Shown here piece by piece: positions 38,316-47,032 of a stretch of 64,000 bases of DNA. Both the position numbers and the translations under genes were made by a program. The stretch is from Geomonas sp. Red32 (lineage in GTDB: Bacteria > Desulfobacterota > Desulfuromonadia > Geobacterales > Geobacteraceae): contig NZ_JAKLOY010000002.1 of NCBI RefSeq assembly GCF_023652955.1, forward strand, positions 457,059 through 521,058. The letters run 5' to 3'. Positions within the stretch are counted from its first letter, which is position 1, and every line of letters starts with the position of its first letter. Below the pieces are notes generated by a model, which was not told where the DNA came from, searched no databases, and saw only the letters and a program-made list of their open reading frames with translations.

Positions 38316-39419
38316 ATGGAAAAGACATACGACGTAATCATCGTGGGCGGCGGCCCCGGCGGGGTGGCTGCAGCCTACCTCGCCCATAAAAACGGCCTCT
38401 CCCACCTCCTGATCGAAGCCGGCAAGGCCGTCTTCCACGGCATATCGACCACCTATCCGGAAGGAAAGAACGTCTACCCATCGAAGCCGAAGGAGGATCC
38501 GGAGCCCTTCCTGGTCGAGGAGTTGCGGCCGCCCGACAAGCCGGTCACCGTGGAGAAGTACATCCAGTACGTGCAGCACTTCGTCCAGCACGAAGGGCTC
38601 AACGTGGTGACCGAGACCGCCTTCGAGGACATCGAGGACGCCCGGGATCACCTCAAGGTGGTCACCAACAAGGGGATCTTCCGGGCCAGGAAGGTGCTGC
38701 TCGCCTTCGGCAGCTCCATTCCCAAGGAGCTCTCCGTCTACGGCGATGCCAAGATGGTGGCCAAGACTTTGGACGATCCGCGGAAGTACCTCGGGGTGCG
38801 GACCCTGGTGATCGGCGGCGGGAACTCCGCGGCCGACGTCATCATCTCCATCCTGAAGGCCAAACGGAGCGAAAACGACAAGGAACCGGTGTACTGGGCC
38901 CATGTGGCCGAGACCTTCGACGTCAACAAGGAGACCGCCCAGAGGCTGGGCGAGGAGATCCTTCTCGGGGGGAACATCAGGCTCCTCCCCGGCGCCACCC
39001 CGAGAATCGGAGAAGTGGACGACGAGGGGGTGGACCGGCTGGTGATCCGGGTGAGCGAGGACAAGCTCCCCGGCGGTATCGAGCGTTACCACGCCATGAG
39101 CTTTCCGATGAAGAACGTGATCGCCTGCATCGGGAGCCAGGGGCCGATCTCGGTCTTCGACCGGGTCGGCGTGCAGACCATCGCCTGCGCCGAAGGGGTC
39201 TGCAAGGTGGCCAAGGAAGGGGACCGGCTGCTCCTTTTGACCTCGGAATTCGAATCCACCAGGAAGGGGGTCTACGTGATCGGCGGGGCCATATCCCCCT
39301 CGTACATGCGGATCAGCCAGGGGTCCATCCAGGAGGAGCGCCACCCCAACCTCATCCACACCGCGGTCAACGACGCCCACCACGTCATCGACGCGATCAG
39401 GGGAAAGATCAAGGGGTAG
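38316..39419 (+). CDS. FAD/NAD(P)-dependent oxidoreductase, thioredoxin-reductase-like fold
   Basis: 367 residues. Two dinucleotide-binding motifs: 'DVIIVGGGPGGVAAAYLAHKNG' (FAD) and 'TLVIGGGNSAADVIISILKAKRS' (NAD(P)). A third motif 'VYVIGGAISPSYMRIS' is near the C-terminus. There is no CXXC redox pair, so it is not a classical thioredoxin reductase; it resembles YpdA-type or ferredoxin-NADP reductase-type proteins. The short ATG upstream spacing with AAGGAG supports 38316. Electron partner unknown. Confidence 0.82.
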   Translation: MEKTYDVIIVGGGPGGVAAAYLAHKNGLSHLLIEAGKAVFHGISTTYPEGKNVYPSKPKEDPEPFLVEELRPPDKPVTVEKYIQYVQHFVQHEGLNVVTETAFEDIEDARDHLKVVTNKGIFRARKVLLAFGSSIPKELSVYGDAKMVAKTLDDPRKYLGVRTLVIGGGNSAADVIISILKAKRSENDKEPVYWAHVAETFDVNKETAQRLGEEILLGGNIRLLPGATPRIGEVDDEGVDRLVIRVSEDKLPGGIERYHAMSFPMKNVIACIGSQGPISVFDRVGVQTIACAEGVCKVAKEGDRLLLLTSEFESTRKGVYVIGGAISPSYMRISQGSIQEERHPNLIHTAVNDAHHVIDAIRGKIKG

Positions 39420-39423
39420 CCGA

Positions 39424-39471
39424 TACCCCCATCCTCACCCCCACCCTCCCTTTGAAGGGGAGGGAGAGTTG
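39424..39471. repeat. Palindromic repeat, left copy
   Basis: CCCCCATCCTCACCCCCACC, then CTCCCTTTGAAGGGGAGGG. Inverted relative to the copy at 39545-39590; the terminator at 39483-39536 lies between them. Confidence 0.75.
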
Positions 39472-39482
39472 GACGTAGACGT

Positions 39483-39536
39483 AAAGAGACCCCATGCTCC
39501 TCCATCGACAGGAGGCAAAGCATGGGGTCTCTTTTT
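39483..39536. terminator. Bidirectional 15-bp-arm terminator
   Basis: AAAGAGACCCCATGC (39483-39497) pairs perfectly with GCATGGGGTCTCTTT (39520-39534), with further CTCC/GGAG pairing inside. Runs of A and T at the ends make it usable by both the flavoprotein gene and the convergent TPR gene. Confidence 0.88.
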
Positions 39537-39544
39537 GTCCTTAC

Positions 39545-39590
39545 GTTCCCTCCCCCCTTGAGGGGGAGGGTCAGGGTGGGGGGGAGGCCA
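39545..39590. repeat. Palindromic repeat, right copy
   Basis: CCCTCCCCCCTTGAGGGGGAGGG followed by TCAGGGTGGGGGGGAGG, the inverted partner of 39424-39471. Confidence 0.75.
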
Positions 39591-39605
39591 GGGGAGAGGG
39601 AAGCG

Positions 39606-40400
39606 TTATCCCTTCAGCTCCTCCTTGAGCCCTTCTACCACCGCCTTGACCTCGGCGATCATCTCGCGAGCCTGGGGGGAATGCTCCTTTTTCAGGTAGG
39701 TCTCGAAGAACTTGATGGCGTCGGCGGTCCGCTCCTGGTCGATGCAGATGTTGCCGAGCGTCAGGTAGCTCATGGTGAAGTCGGGATCGAGCCGGATGGC
39801 CTCCAGGGTCTCCCGTTCGGCGGAGGGGAGATCCTCCATGTCGTAGTAGAGCTCGCCCAAGTTGAAGCGTGCGGTGGCGTCGTCGGGATCGATCTCGATC
39901 CCGCGCTTGTAGCTCGCGATCGCCTTGTCGTTGTCGCCCAGTCCGTAGTACAGATCCCCCATGGCGTTGAGGGCGAAGACGTTATTGGGATCGAGCTCCA
40001 GCGCCCTCTCGAACGCTTTCAGGGCGTCGTCGGTCCGCTCCATGGCGTTGTAGACGAGCCCCATGCTGACGTAACCGTCGCACTCCTTGGGCTGCAGCTC
40101 GGTCACCTTCCGGTAGCAGCCGAGAGCTTCCTTGTGCCGGCCCGCCTCGAAATAGACGTCTCCCAGGGCGGTGAGACCGTCCAGGTCTTCGGGGGCGGAC
40201 TCGAGCCCCTTCTTCAGCGCGGCGATCGCCTCATCCCCCTTCCCGGATTCGGAAAGCGCCTCACCGAGATAGAAATATCCCTCGGCGTTGGCCGGGTCCT
40301 GCGATACGCAACGTTTGAACGCCTCGACGGCCTTCGCGTACTCTCCCGATTCCATCAGGGCAATGCCGTCTGCCAGCGCTTCCTCGTATGTCGGTGCCAT
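39606..40400 (-). CDS. TPR repeat protein
   Basis: 264 residues made of about seven tetratricopeptide repeats, for example 'AEGYFYLGEALSESGKGDEAIAALKKGLE' spread over 34-residue units, with 'YVSMGLVYNAMERTDDALKAFERALELDP' and 'ARFNLGELYYDMEDLPSAERE'. No signal peptide, so a cytoplasmic scaffold. The start at ATG 40400 follows GGAGG; an in-frame GTG lies two codons upstream. It diverges from ptsP. Partner unknown. Confidence 0.9.
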   Translation of the reverse strand: MAPTYEEALADGIALMESGEYAKAVEAFKRCVSQDPANAEGYFYLGEALSESGKGDEAIAALKKGLESAPEDLDGLTALGDVYFEAGRHKEALGCYRKVTELQPKECDGYVSMGLVYNAMERTDDALKAFERALELDPNNVFALNAMGDLYYGLGDNDKAIASYKRGIEIDPDDATARFNLGELYYDMEDLPSAERETLEAIRLDPDFTMSYLTLGNICIDQERTADAIKFFETYLKKEHSPQAREMIAEVKAVVEGLKEELKG

Positions 40401-40627
40401 TGCCACCTCCCCATTGAACTGTCAATCATTGGCGGACACTATAACAGAGAACCTGCTCCTTTCCAAGAAATCAGGCAGAAATCGGCAATAAAACGCTTCA
40501 CATTTTCTTTTACGTATATGATACTACGCCGGGCCCACCACAGAGATCCGCCGCACGTGCAGCAATGAGAGAACCCTCCGCCCCGTGAGCACGGTTGCCG
40601 GCCGGAGGTCGCCATGAAGGGGAGCGA

Positions 40628-42970
40628 ATGCCTGAGGAGAGCGGCGAGAAGCTGGGACTGAGGACGCTGGAAGACATCAGCGCTCTGATCCTCCAGTCCC
40701 ACGACCTGCAGGAGACACTGGACAACATCGTCAACCTGGTAGCCAAGCGGCTCGCTTCCGACGTCTGCTCGATCTACCTTCTGGAGGAGGACGGGAAAAC
40801 CCTGAAACTCCATGCCACCAGGGGCCTCTCCCGTCTCTCGGTCGGCATCACCATGAAGATCTCCGAGGGCCTCACCGGCCTCGCCGTCGAGCAGCGGGGA
40901 GTGGTGGCCACCGACAACGCCCCTTTGCACCCCCGCTACAAGTACTTCAGAAAGACCAAGGAAGAGAAGGTCCTCTCCTTCCTCGGTGTCCCCTTCTTCG
41001 AGCGCAACAACCCGATGGGGGTCATCGTCATCCAGAACCGGGAGGCCCGCACCTTCACCCCCCAGGAAATCTCCGCCGTCTCCACCATCGCCTGGCAGAT
41101 CTCCACCATCGTCTCCAACGCCAAACTCCTCGACTTCGTTCACAAGAAGGAGGAGGAGCGCGCCTTTTTCCAGGCCGAAGTGGAAAGGCTCCAGAGAGGG
41201 AAAGAGCTCCTTTCCCCCAAAAAGGAGCGAAAGAGCGTAACCGGGCAGACTGCCCTCCTCGGGATCGCCATCTCCCCGGGATTCGCCGCCGGAAAGGTGT
41301 CGGTGCTGAGCCCCGGGCCGGAGGAGGCGGTGATCGAGCGGGTGCGCCCGAAGGCCGAGGAACAGCAGCGCTTCCTCCAGGCACTGGAGAAGGCCCGCAT
41401 CCAGACCATCTACATGGAGAAGCGGGTCAGCCAGATCCTCTCCGAGGCGGACGCCGCCATATTCCACAGCCACCTCATGATCCTCGAGGACCGCAGCTTC
41501 ATCGGGAAGATCACCAACCTGATCGAGGGGGGGCTCGGCGCCCTGCGGGCGGTCGGCGAAGTGGTGGCCGACTACGTGGCCGCCTTCAACCGGATGGAGG
41601 ATCCCTACCTCAGGGAGCGCTCCGCCGACATGGAAGATATCGGCCGCCGCATCTGCAACGCGCTCAACGGCAGCCACCGGAGCCGCGGAAAACTCAAGGA
41701 CAACCGGGTGCTGATCGCCCGCGAACTCCTCCCTTCCGACATGGCCTACATGGACCGGAGCAAAGTGATCGGTATCGCCACCGAGAAGGGGAACGCCAAC
41801 GCCCATGCGGCGATCATGGCGCGCGCCCTCGGAATCCCGGCGGTATTCGGCGTGGAGGGGCTCCTGAAGCAGGTGGGGGCGAGAAGCGAGGTGATCGTCG
41901 ACGGCACCTCGGGATTCGTCTTCGTCAACCCCGACAGCACGGTGAAGACCGAATACGAAAGGCTCCTTCGCGAGTTCGACGAGAAGCAGCGCGAACTCGA
42001 GGAGATCCGCGATCTCCCCGCCGAGACCACCGACGGCCACCGCATCGCCCTCTTGGCCAACGTCGGCCTGATCAGCGAACTGAAGGTGGCGCTTTTGAAC
42101 GGCGCGGAGGGGGTGGGTCTCTATCGCACCGAATTCCCGTTCATGGCACGGAGCGCCTTTCCGGGAAGAAACGAGCAGGCGGGGATCTACCGGAAGATGC
42201 TGGAGGGATTCGAGGGGCTTCCCGTCACCATCCGGACGCTCGACATCGGCGGCGACAAGGGACTGCCGTACTTCCCGCACCCCAAGGAGGACAACCCGTT
42301 CCTGGGGTGGCGCTCCATCCGCATTTCACTGGAGCGGGAGGACATCTTCCGGGAGCAGATCGCCGGGATCCTGATGGCCTCTCCCTACGGAAAGTGCAAC
42401 CTGATGTTCCCGCTCATCTCGAGCGTCGACGAGGTGAGGCGGATCAAGGAGATCATCGCCGAGGTCCAGGAAGAGCTGACGCAGGAGGGAAAGCCGTTCG
42501 ACCCGCAGATCGGGCTGGGGGTGATGGTGGAGTTGCCGGCGGCCGTGCTGGTGGCGGACATGCTGGCGAAAGAGGTCGATTACCTGAGCATCGGGACCAA
42601 CGACCTGATCCAGTACACGCTGGCGTGCGACCGGAACAATCCGCTGGTCAAGAAGTGGTACGACCAGCACCACCCGGCGGTGCTCAAATCGATACGCCGG
42701 GTAGCCGAGGCGGCGGATGAGGCAGGAAAGCCGGCCACCGTCTGCGGGGAGATGGCAGCGGACCCGGTCGATGCGATATTGCTGATGGGATTGGGGATCA
42801 GGACGTTCAGCCTTTCGGCGCCCAACATCCCGAGGGTGAAGGAAGCGATCAGGCGGATCTCCCTGGGCCGCGCCAGGGAGATCGCCGATACCGTTTTGGC
42901 ACTCGATAGCTCGCAAGCCATCAAGGAGTATCTGGATGGAGTGAGAAAGGAACTTGAAGTCCCCCTTTGA
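40628..42970 (+). CDS. ptsP: Phosphoenolpyruvate-protein phosphotransferase PtsP (GAF-EI)
   Basis: 780 residues. An N-terminal GAF domain (about 10-170, 'SVGITMKISEGLTGLAVEQRGVVATD'), then EI domains. The phosphohistidine is in 'GNANAHAAIMARALGIPAVFG'. PEP-binding motifs: 'GAEGVGLYRTEFPFM', 'RTLDIGGDKGLPYF', 'NPFLGWRSIRISL', 'LSIGTNDLIQYTLACDRNN' and 'CGEMAADP'. It starts the nitrogen-type phosphotransferase relay toward NPr and EIIA-Ntr. The stop codon falls within a CCCCCTTTGA-GAAGGGGGG palindrome, which may also help termination. GGAG precedes the ATG. Confidence 0.95.
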   Translation: MPEESGEKLGLRTLEDISALILQSHDLQETLDNIVNLVAKRLASDVCSIYLLEEDGKTLKLHATRGLSRLSVGITMKISEGLTGLAVEQRGVVATDNAPLHPRYKYFRKTKEEKVLSFLGVPFFERNNPMGVIVIQNREARTFTPQEISAVSTIAWQISTIVSNAKLLDFVHKKEEERAFFQAEVERLQRGKELLSPKKERKSVTGQTALLGIAISPGFAAGKVSVLSPGPEEAVIERVRPKAEEQQRFLQALEKARIQTIYMEKRVSQILSEADAAIFHSHLMILEDRSFIGKITNLIEGGLGALRAVGEVVADYVAAFNRMEDPYLRERSADMEDIGRRICNALNGSHRSRGKLKDNRVLIARELLPSDMAYMDRSKVIGIATEKGNANAHAAIMARALGIPAVFGVEGLLKQVGARSEVIVDGTSGFVFVNPDSTVKTEYERLLREFDEKQRELEEIRDLPAETTDGHRIALLANVGLISELKVALLNGAEGVGLYRTEFPFMARSAFPGRNEQAGIYRKMLEGFEGLPVTIRTLDIGGDKGLPYFPHPKEDNPFLGWRSIRISLEREDIFREQIAGILMASPYGKCNLMFPLISSVDEVRRIKEIIAEVQEELTQEGKPFDPQIGLGVMVELPAAVLVADMLAKEVDYLSIGTNDLIQYTLACDRNNPLVKKWYDQHHPAVLKSIRRVAEAADEAGKPATVCGEMAADPVDAILLMGLGIRTFSLSAPNIPRVKEAIRRISLGRAREIADTVLALDSSQAIKEYLDGVRKELEVPL

Positions 42971-42997
42971 GAAGGGGGGGTAGAACGGGTTATGCAG

Positions 42998-43216
42998 TTA
43001 TATCCAGCAGTCGCCGCCGTCGTAGTTCATCTGCTCGCCTTTGCGGCCACGTCCCTTCATTTTCTGTTTCAGCTTATCGAGCGCCTCGTCCTTGGCCTCG
43101 CCCAGCTTTTCCCGCACCTCGCGGCCGGTCTTGGGAGTGAAGAGAAGTGCCGCACCAGCTGCCACCGCAGCCCCGGCCAGAAATGCTAAAAGAGCCTGCT
43201 CGGATTTCTTGGACAT
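42998..43216 (-). CDS. YtxH domain protein, 72 aa
   Basis: An N-terminal hydrophobic segment and YtxH signature, 'AFLAGAAVAAGAALLFTPKTGREVREKLG', then a Lys-rich helix and a short C-terminal tail ending 'GGDCWI'. GGAG lies upstream of ATG 43216. It is convergent with ptsP. Function unknown. Confidence 0.8.
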   Translation of the reverse strand: MSKKSEQALLAFLAGAAVAAGAALLFTPKTGREVREKLGEAKDEALDKLKQKMKGRGRKGEQMNYDGGDCWI

Positions 43217-43545
43217 GTTGTTCGCTCCGTGTGTAGTTGAGATGGTCCAGCGTTTCATGACGCATATTCATTACCATATTCCGCGGCGCAATAAAACCCC
43301 CTATCACGATAAAAATATTGCCTATTAGGATGATCCTCTCCTTTGGAAAACACCCAGCCCCTTCAAAACGCCATATTGAGCTGTATGTAGCTCTGGAGCC
43401 GGAACCGCGATGGGGTCAGGTACCTTAATGCCCACGGCGCAAAGCTCCCCTCCCCTTTCCTTTTTCAATGGGGAGAAATCTTTAGAGTGTAAATTCTTAC
43501 CCGCTAATGCTAGTATCGCCAAATCCCAATCATAAAGGAGATCGC
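43217..43545. other. Gene-free intergenic stretch
   Basis: I see no gene. The first 110 bases are AT-rich and probably hold the YtxH promoter. A weak hairpin (CTCCCC with GGGGAG, about 43445-43475) lies about 70 bases before the parvulin gene. Confidence 0.4.
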
Positions 43546-44568
43546 ATGCTTTCTTTCAAAGGACTCGCCCCCGCGGCGCTCGCCCTGCTGGTCATGACCA
43601 CCGTTCCCGCCCTCGCCGAAGACGCCGCCAAGACCGCACCCGCCCAAGCCGCCAAGGGCACCGAAACCACAGCTGCGGTAGCACCTTCTTCCCCCGTGGC
43701 CACCGTCAACGGGGTAGCCATCACCCGCCGTGAGCTCGACCAGGCGGTCAAAGTTCTCCTGATGCAGAACCAGGTTCCCGAGTCAGCGATGGCGCAGGTC
43801 CGCGAGCAGGCAACCGCGGCCGCCCTCGAGCAGTTGATCTCCGCGCAGCTCATCTACGAGCAGGCGCAGAAGGTTGAGGTCAAGGACCTCGACAAGAAGG
43901 TGGAAGAGAAGCTGGCCCAGAGCAAGAGCCGCTTCGCCACCGACGAGGAGTACAAGAAGGCCCTCTCCCAGGTTGGTCTGACCCCGCAGGACATGCAGGA
44001 CTTCACCCGTAAGGACATCACGATCGCCAACTTCATCGATACCCGGTTCGCCAGCCAGGCTGCGGTCACCGATGCCGAGGCTCAAGAGTTCTACAAGGAG
44101 AACCTGGACGCCTACTTCAAGAAGCCGGAATCCGCCCACGCCAGCCACATCCTGATCGGCGCCGACGAGAAGGCCACCCCCGAGGACCGCAAGAAGGCCA
44201 AGGAAAAGGCGGAGGCGATCCTGAAGCGGGTCAAGGCAGGCGAGGACTTCGCGGCTTTGGCCAAGGCGGAATCGAGCTGCCCCAGCGCCGCCCAGGGTGG
44301 CGATCTTGGCGAGTTCACCCGGGGCCAGATGGTCCCCCAGTTCGACGAGGCGGTCTTCTCCATGAAGCCGGGTGAGATCAGCAACGTCGTGGAGACCACC
44401 TTCGGCTACCACATCATCAAGCTGGTCGAGAAGAAGGAAGGAAAGACCGAGAAATTCGAGGACGTGAAGGAGAAAATCATCTCCCACCTCAAGCGCCAGA
44501 AGGTTCAGAAGGCCCTGTCCTCCTTCCTTGAGGACCTGAAGAAGAACGCCAAGATCGTGAAGTCCTAA
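43546..44568 (+). CDS. Parvulin-type periplasmic peptidyl-prolyl isomerase
   Basis: 340 residues. Signal peptide ('LAPAALALLVMTTVPALAED'), an Ala/Thr-rich linker, a SurA-like N-terminal domain ('VATVNGVAITRRELDQAVKVLLMQ') and one complete parvulin domain: 'SAHASHILIGADEKATPED', 'FAALAKAESSCPSAAQGGDLGEFTRGQMVPQFDEAVF', 'TTFGYHIIKLVEKK'. All usual parvulin motifs are present, so it should be active, unlike the PpiD-like protein at 34222. AAAGGAG precedes ATG. A strong terminator follows. Confidence 0.92.
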   Translation: MLSFKGLAPAALALLVMTTVPALAEDAAKTAPAQAAKGTETTAAVAPSSPVATVNGVAITRRELDQAVKVLLMQNQVPESAMAQVREQATAAALEQLISAQLIYEQAQKVEVKDLDKKVEEKLAQSKSRFATDEEYKKALSQVGLTPQDMQDFTRKDITIANFIDTRFASQAAVTDAEAQEFYKENLDAYFKKPESAHASHILIGADEKATPEDRKKAKEKAEAILKRVKAGEDFAALAKAESSCPSAAQGGDLGEFTRGQMVPQFDEAVFSMKPGEISNVVETTFGYHIIKLVEKKEGKTEKFEDVKEKIISHLKRQKVQKALSSFLEDLKKNAKIVKS

Positions 44569-44595
44569 CGGCGGCAGTTCTCAATTGGAAACAGC

Positions 44596-44628
44596 AAAGG
44601 GCCGGGGGACATCTCCCGGCCCTTTTTA
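44596..44628 (+). terminator. Rho-independent terminator
   Basis: AAAGGGCCGGG (44596-44606) pairs with CCCGGCCCTTT (44615-44625), followed by TTT. It is usable from both sides and also serves the convergent ferritin gene. Confidence 0.88.
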
Positions 44629-44640
44629 TTTTGCGCCCCC

Positions 44641-45162
44641 TTAGGCCGCGGCGGTGTTGGCCGGCGGCGGGACGAAAACCCTGGCCGCGAGCTCGGTGTC
44701 CAGTTGCAGAAGGCCCTGTCCGTTGTCGCCGATAAGCTTGAGCTTGCCGATGATGTCGCGGTCGTTCTCCTCCTCCTCGACCTGCTCGGTGACGAACCAC
44801 TGCAGGAAGATGTGGGTTGCGTGGTCCTTCTCGGAAAGCGCGAGGTCGGTCAGGTCGTTGATGGAGGCGGTGATCCCCTCCTCGTGCTTGAGAGTCTTCT
44901 GGAACATGTCCAGGAGGCTCTTGAACTTGGAAGGAGGAGCGGCGACCTGTCCCAGTTCCACGTTGACGCCGCGGCTGTTGATGAAGGCGAAGAACTTCAT
45001 GCAATGAACCATCTCCTCCTGGTACTGGACATAGAACCAGTTGGCAGCACCCTTGAGACCGATGGATCCCGCATAGGACGACATGGAGAGGTAAAGGTAG
45101 GCCGAGTAGAACTCATTATTCAGTTGCTTGTTCATGGCAGTGCGAAGCTTGTCGGTGAACAT
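44641..45162 (-). CDS. Ferritin (non-haem)
   Basis: 173 residues, FtnA-like. Ferroxidase residues: Glu17 in 'LNNEFYSAYLYL', 'YQEEMVHCMKFF' (Glu and His) and 'HEEGITASIND'; 'FLQWFVTEQVEEE' provides the fourth-helix ligands. It oxidises and stores iron in a 24-mer. The start ATG 45162 has AAGGGGG upstream. A 174-bp repeat element lies just upstream of its promoter region. Confidence 0.95.
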   Translation of the reverse strand: MFTDKLRTAMNKQLNNEFYSAYLYLSMSSYAGSIGLKGAANWFYVQYQEEMVHCMKFFAFINSRGVNVELGQVAAPPSKFKSLLDMFQKTLKHEEGITASINDLTDLALSEKDHATHIFLQWFVTEQVEEEENDRDIIGKLKLIGDNGQGLLQLDTELAARVFVPPPANTAAA

Positions 45163-45223
45163 TCGTTTCCCCCTTGTGATTTCATAGCTTTGTCACTGTC
45201 AATGATAACACGAAAAATCTGCT

Positions 45224-45397
45224 GTTCTAAGTTATATGTTCCAGGTTCCGAGCTGGTAGGGTGGGCACCCTGTGCCCACCGGTTCCTGAAAGCTGCAGCC
45301 CTGCCCTCACCCTGAATTCAGCCACCCTCGTCTCAGAGAAACGAGGGGGCTATGAGCCAGCAGCTCAATTCAGGACCTGGAACATAGAACCTAGAAC
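45224..45397. repeat. 174-bp element with imperfect terminal inverted repeats
   Basis: About 31 bases at 45224-45254 (GTTCTAAGTTATATGTTCCA...) and 45367-45397 are inverted copies with about 24 matches. Inside is a perfect GGTGGGCAC-CCT-GTGCCCACC hairpin (about 45259-45280) and CCTCACCCTGAATTC sequence. No target duplication is obvious. It has no coding capacity and resembles a non-autonomous element. Confidence 0.6.
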
Positions 45398-45466
45398 GTC
45401 TTTATTGTTGCCTTATCACTGCATCCTGTGGTATCTAAAGGCTTCAGTAATGGGGACTTTCTAATT

Positions 45467-46840
45467 ATGAAACCGACCGCAAAGATTCTCATTATAGAAG
45501 ACGAACAGGGAAGCCGGGAGGCGCTGCTGATCCTTTTGAAGGGGGCGAACTTCCAGGTGAAGGGATGCTCAAGCGGCGCAGAGGCGCTCGACATCCTTTC
45601 CGGCGAGCAGTTCAACATCATCATCACGGACCTTTTCCTCCCCGACCTGAGCGGTATCGACATCCTCACCAAGGTCAAGCACGACTCCCCCCACACCGAA
45701 GTCATCCTGGTCACCGGCCACGCCTCCGCGCAGAGTGCGGTCGAGGCGATGAAAAAAGGCGCCTTCGACTACATCACGAAGCCCCTCAACTTCGAGGAGC
45801 TCCGGATCATCATCGACAAGGCGCTCGAAAAAGGTGCCCTCATGGAGGAGAACGTCTACCTGAAGAAGCAGCTCAGGGAGCGCTACGAGTTCTCCAACAT
45901 CATCGGCAACTCCCAGCCCATGCAGCAACTCTTCTCCCGGATGAAGAGGATCATCAAGACCGACTCCACCGTCCTCATCCTGGGCGAGTCCGGGACCGGC
46001 AAGGAACTGGTCGCCAAGGCGATCCATTTCAACGGCAGCCGCAAGGACAAGCCGTTCGTAGCGGTGAACTGCTCCGCTATCCCTGAGAACCTCTTGGAGA
46101 GCGAGCTCTTCGGCCACGTCAAAGGTGCCTTCACCGGCGCCCTTAAGGAGAAGATCGGCAAGTTCGAAGCCGCCAACCAGGGGACCATCTTCCTCGACGA
46201 GATCGGCACCCTCCCGATGCATCTGCAAACCAAGCTCCTGCGCGTTCTCCAGGAGCAGGAGGTCGAGCGGGTCGGCTCCAACAAGCAGATCAAGCTCGAC
46301 GTCAGGGTCATCTCGGCGACCAACGTCAACCTGGAGGAGGAAGTCACCCGCGGGAACTTCCGTGAGGATCTTTTCTACCGCCTCAACGTCATCCCGCTGA
46401 TAATTCCGCCGTTAAGGGAGCGGATCGAGGACATACTCCCCCTCACCCGCCACTTCCTGGAGAAGAACTGCCACTCCATGCAGCGCCCGATCATGCAGCT
46501 CGAAAAGGAGGCGCTGGAGGCCTTAGAGGCCTACCCGTGGAACGGCAACGTCCGCGAGCTGGAGAACATCATCGAACGGGTGGTGGCCCTCACCGAGGGG
46601 GACCTCATCACCCTGCGCGACCTCCCCGCCAACGTGACCAAGAACTACCTCGAAGGCGGCACCACCAGCGTCACCAGCAACGGCATCGACATGGTGCGGA
46701 CCATCAGCGAAATCGAGAAACGGATGATCAGCGAGGCACTGCAGCTGGCCGGCGGCGTCAAGGCCCGCGCCGCCACCATGCTGAACATCAATCGCACCAC
46801 CCTCGTCGAAAAAATGCGCCGCCTCGGCATGCCGCTGTAG
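45467..46840 (+). CDS. Sigma-54-dependent response regulator, NtrC family
   Basis: 457 residues: REC, AAA+ and Fis-type HTH. Asp55 is the phosphoacceptor ('IIITDLFLPDLSG'), with Lys in 'YITKPLN'. AAA+ motifs: 'GESGTGKELVAKAIHFNGSR', an intact 'KGAFTGALKEK' loop, 'TIFLDEIGTLP' and 'PWNGNVRELENIIERVV'. The HTH is 'GVKARAATMLNINRTTLVEKM'. A possible promoter TTGCCT-N18-TATCTA lies about 50 bases upstream. No kinase is adjacent. It directly precedes the glycan island on the same strand, which could be a target (inference). Confidence 0.92.
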   Translation: MKPTAKILIIEDEQGSREALLILLKGANFQVKGCSSGAEALDILSGEQFNIIITDLFLPDLSGIDILTKVKHDSPHTEVILVTGHASAQSAVEAMKKGAFDYITKPLNFEELRIIIDKALEKGALMEENVYLKKQLRERYEFSNIIGNSQPMQQLFSRMKRIIKTDSTVLILGESGTGKELVAKAIHFNGSRKDKPFVAVNCSAIPENLLESELFGHVKGAFTGALKEKIGKFEAANQGTIFLDEIGTLPMHLQTKLLRVLQEQEVERVGSNKQIKLDVRVISATNVNLEEEVTRGNFREDLFYRLNVIPLIIPPLRERIEDILPLTRHFLEKNCHSMQRPIMQLEKEALEALEAYPWNGNVRELENIIERVVALTEGDLITLRDLPANVTKNYLEGGTTSVTSNGIDMVRTISEIEKRMISEALQLAGGVKARAATMLNINRTTLVEKMRRLGMPL

Positions 46841-47032
46841 CCCCCTGCCCCCCCTATCTGGCCTACCCGAACATCGCCAAGATGATCTTTGCAGATTGGC
46901 AGGCCGACGGGTTGCCGGTAGCAAAATGAACTTGTTACGAAGCACTATAAAGCAAAGACCTCTCTGACCGGAACCCAACGCATCTCTGGAGCCGGGGTTT
47001 CCGCATGATATCCATTTCGGAGGGTCTTTCCC

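Noticed and set aside
43380..43545. Possible GEMM-like segment (GGCGCAAAGC) before the parvulin gene
   Set aside because: Only one short block matches; the second conserved block and the paired stems are missing.
45224..45397. Insertion sequence with transposase
   Set aside because: The inverted ends are suggestive, but the element is only 174 bp and has no coding frame, so I list it only as a repeat.
46905..46925. Sigma-54 site before the glycosyltransferase (TTGGCAGG...TTGCC)
   Set aside because: GG and GC are 14 bases apart, not 10.
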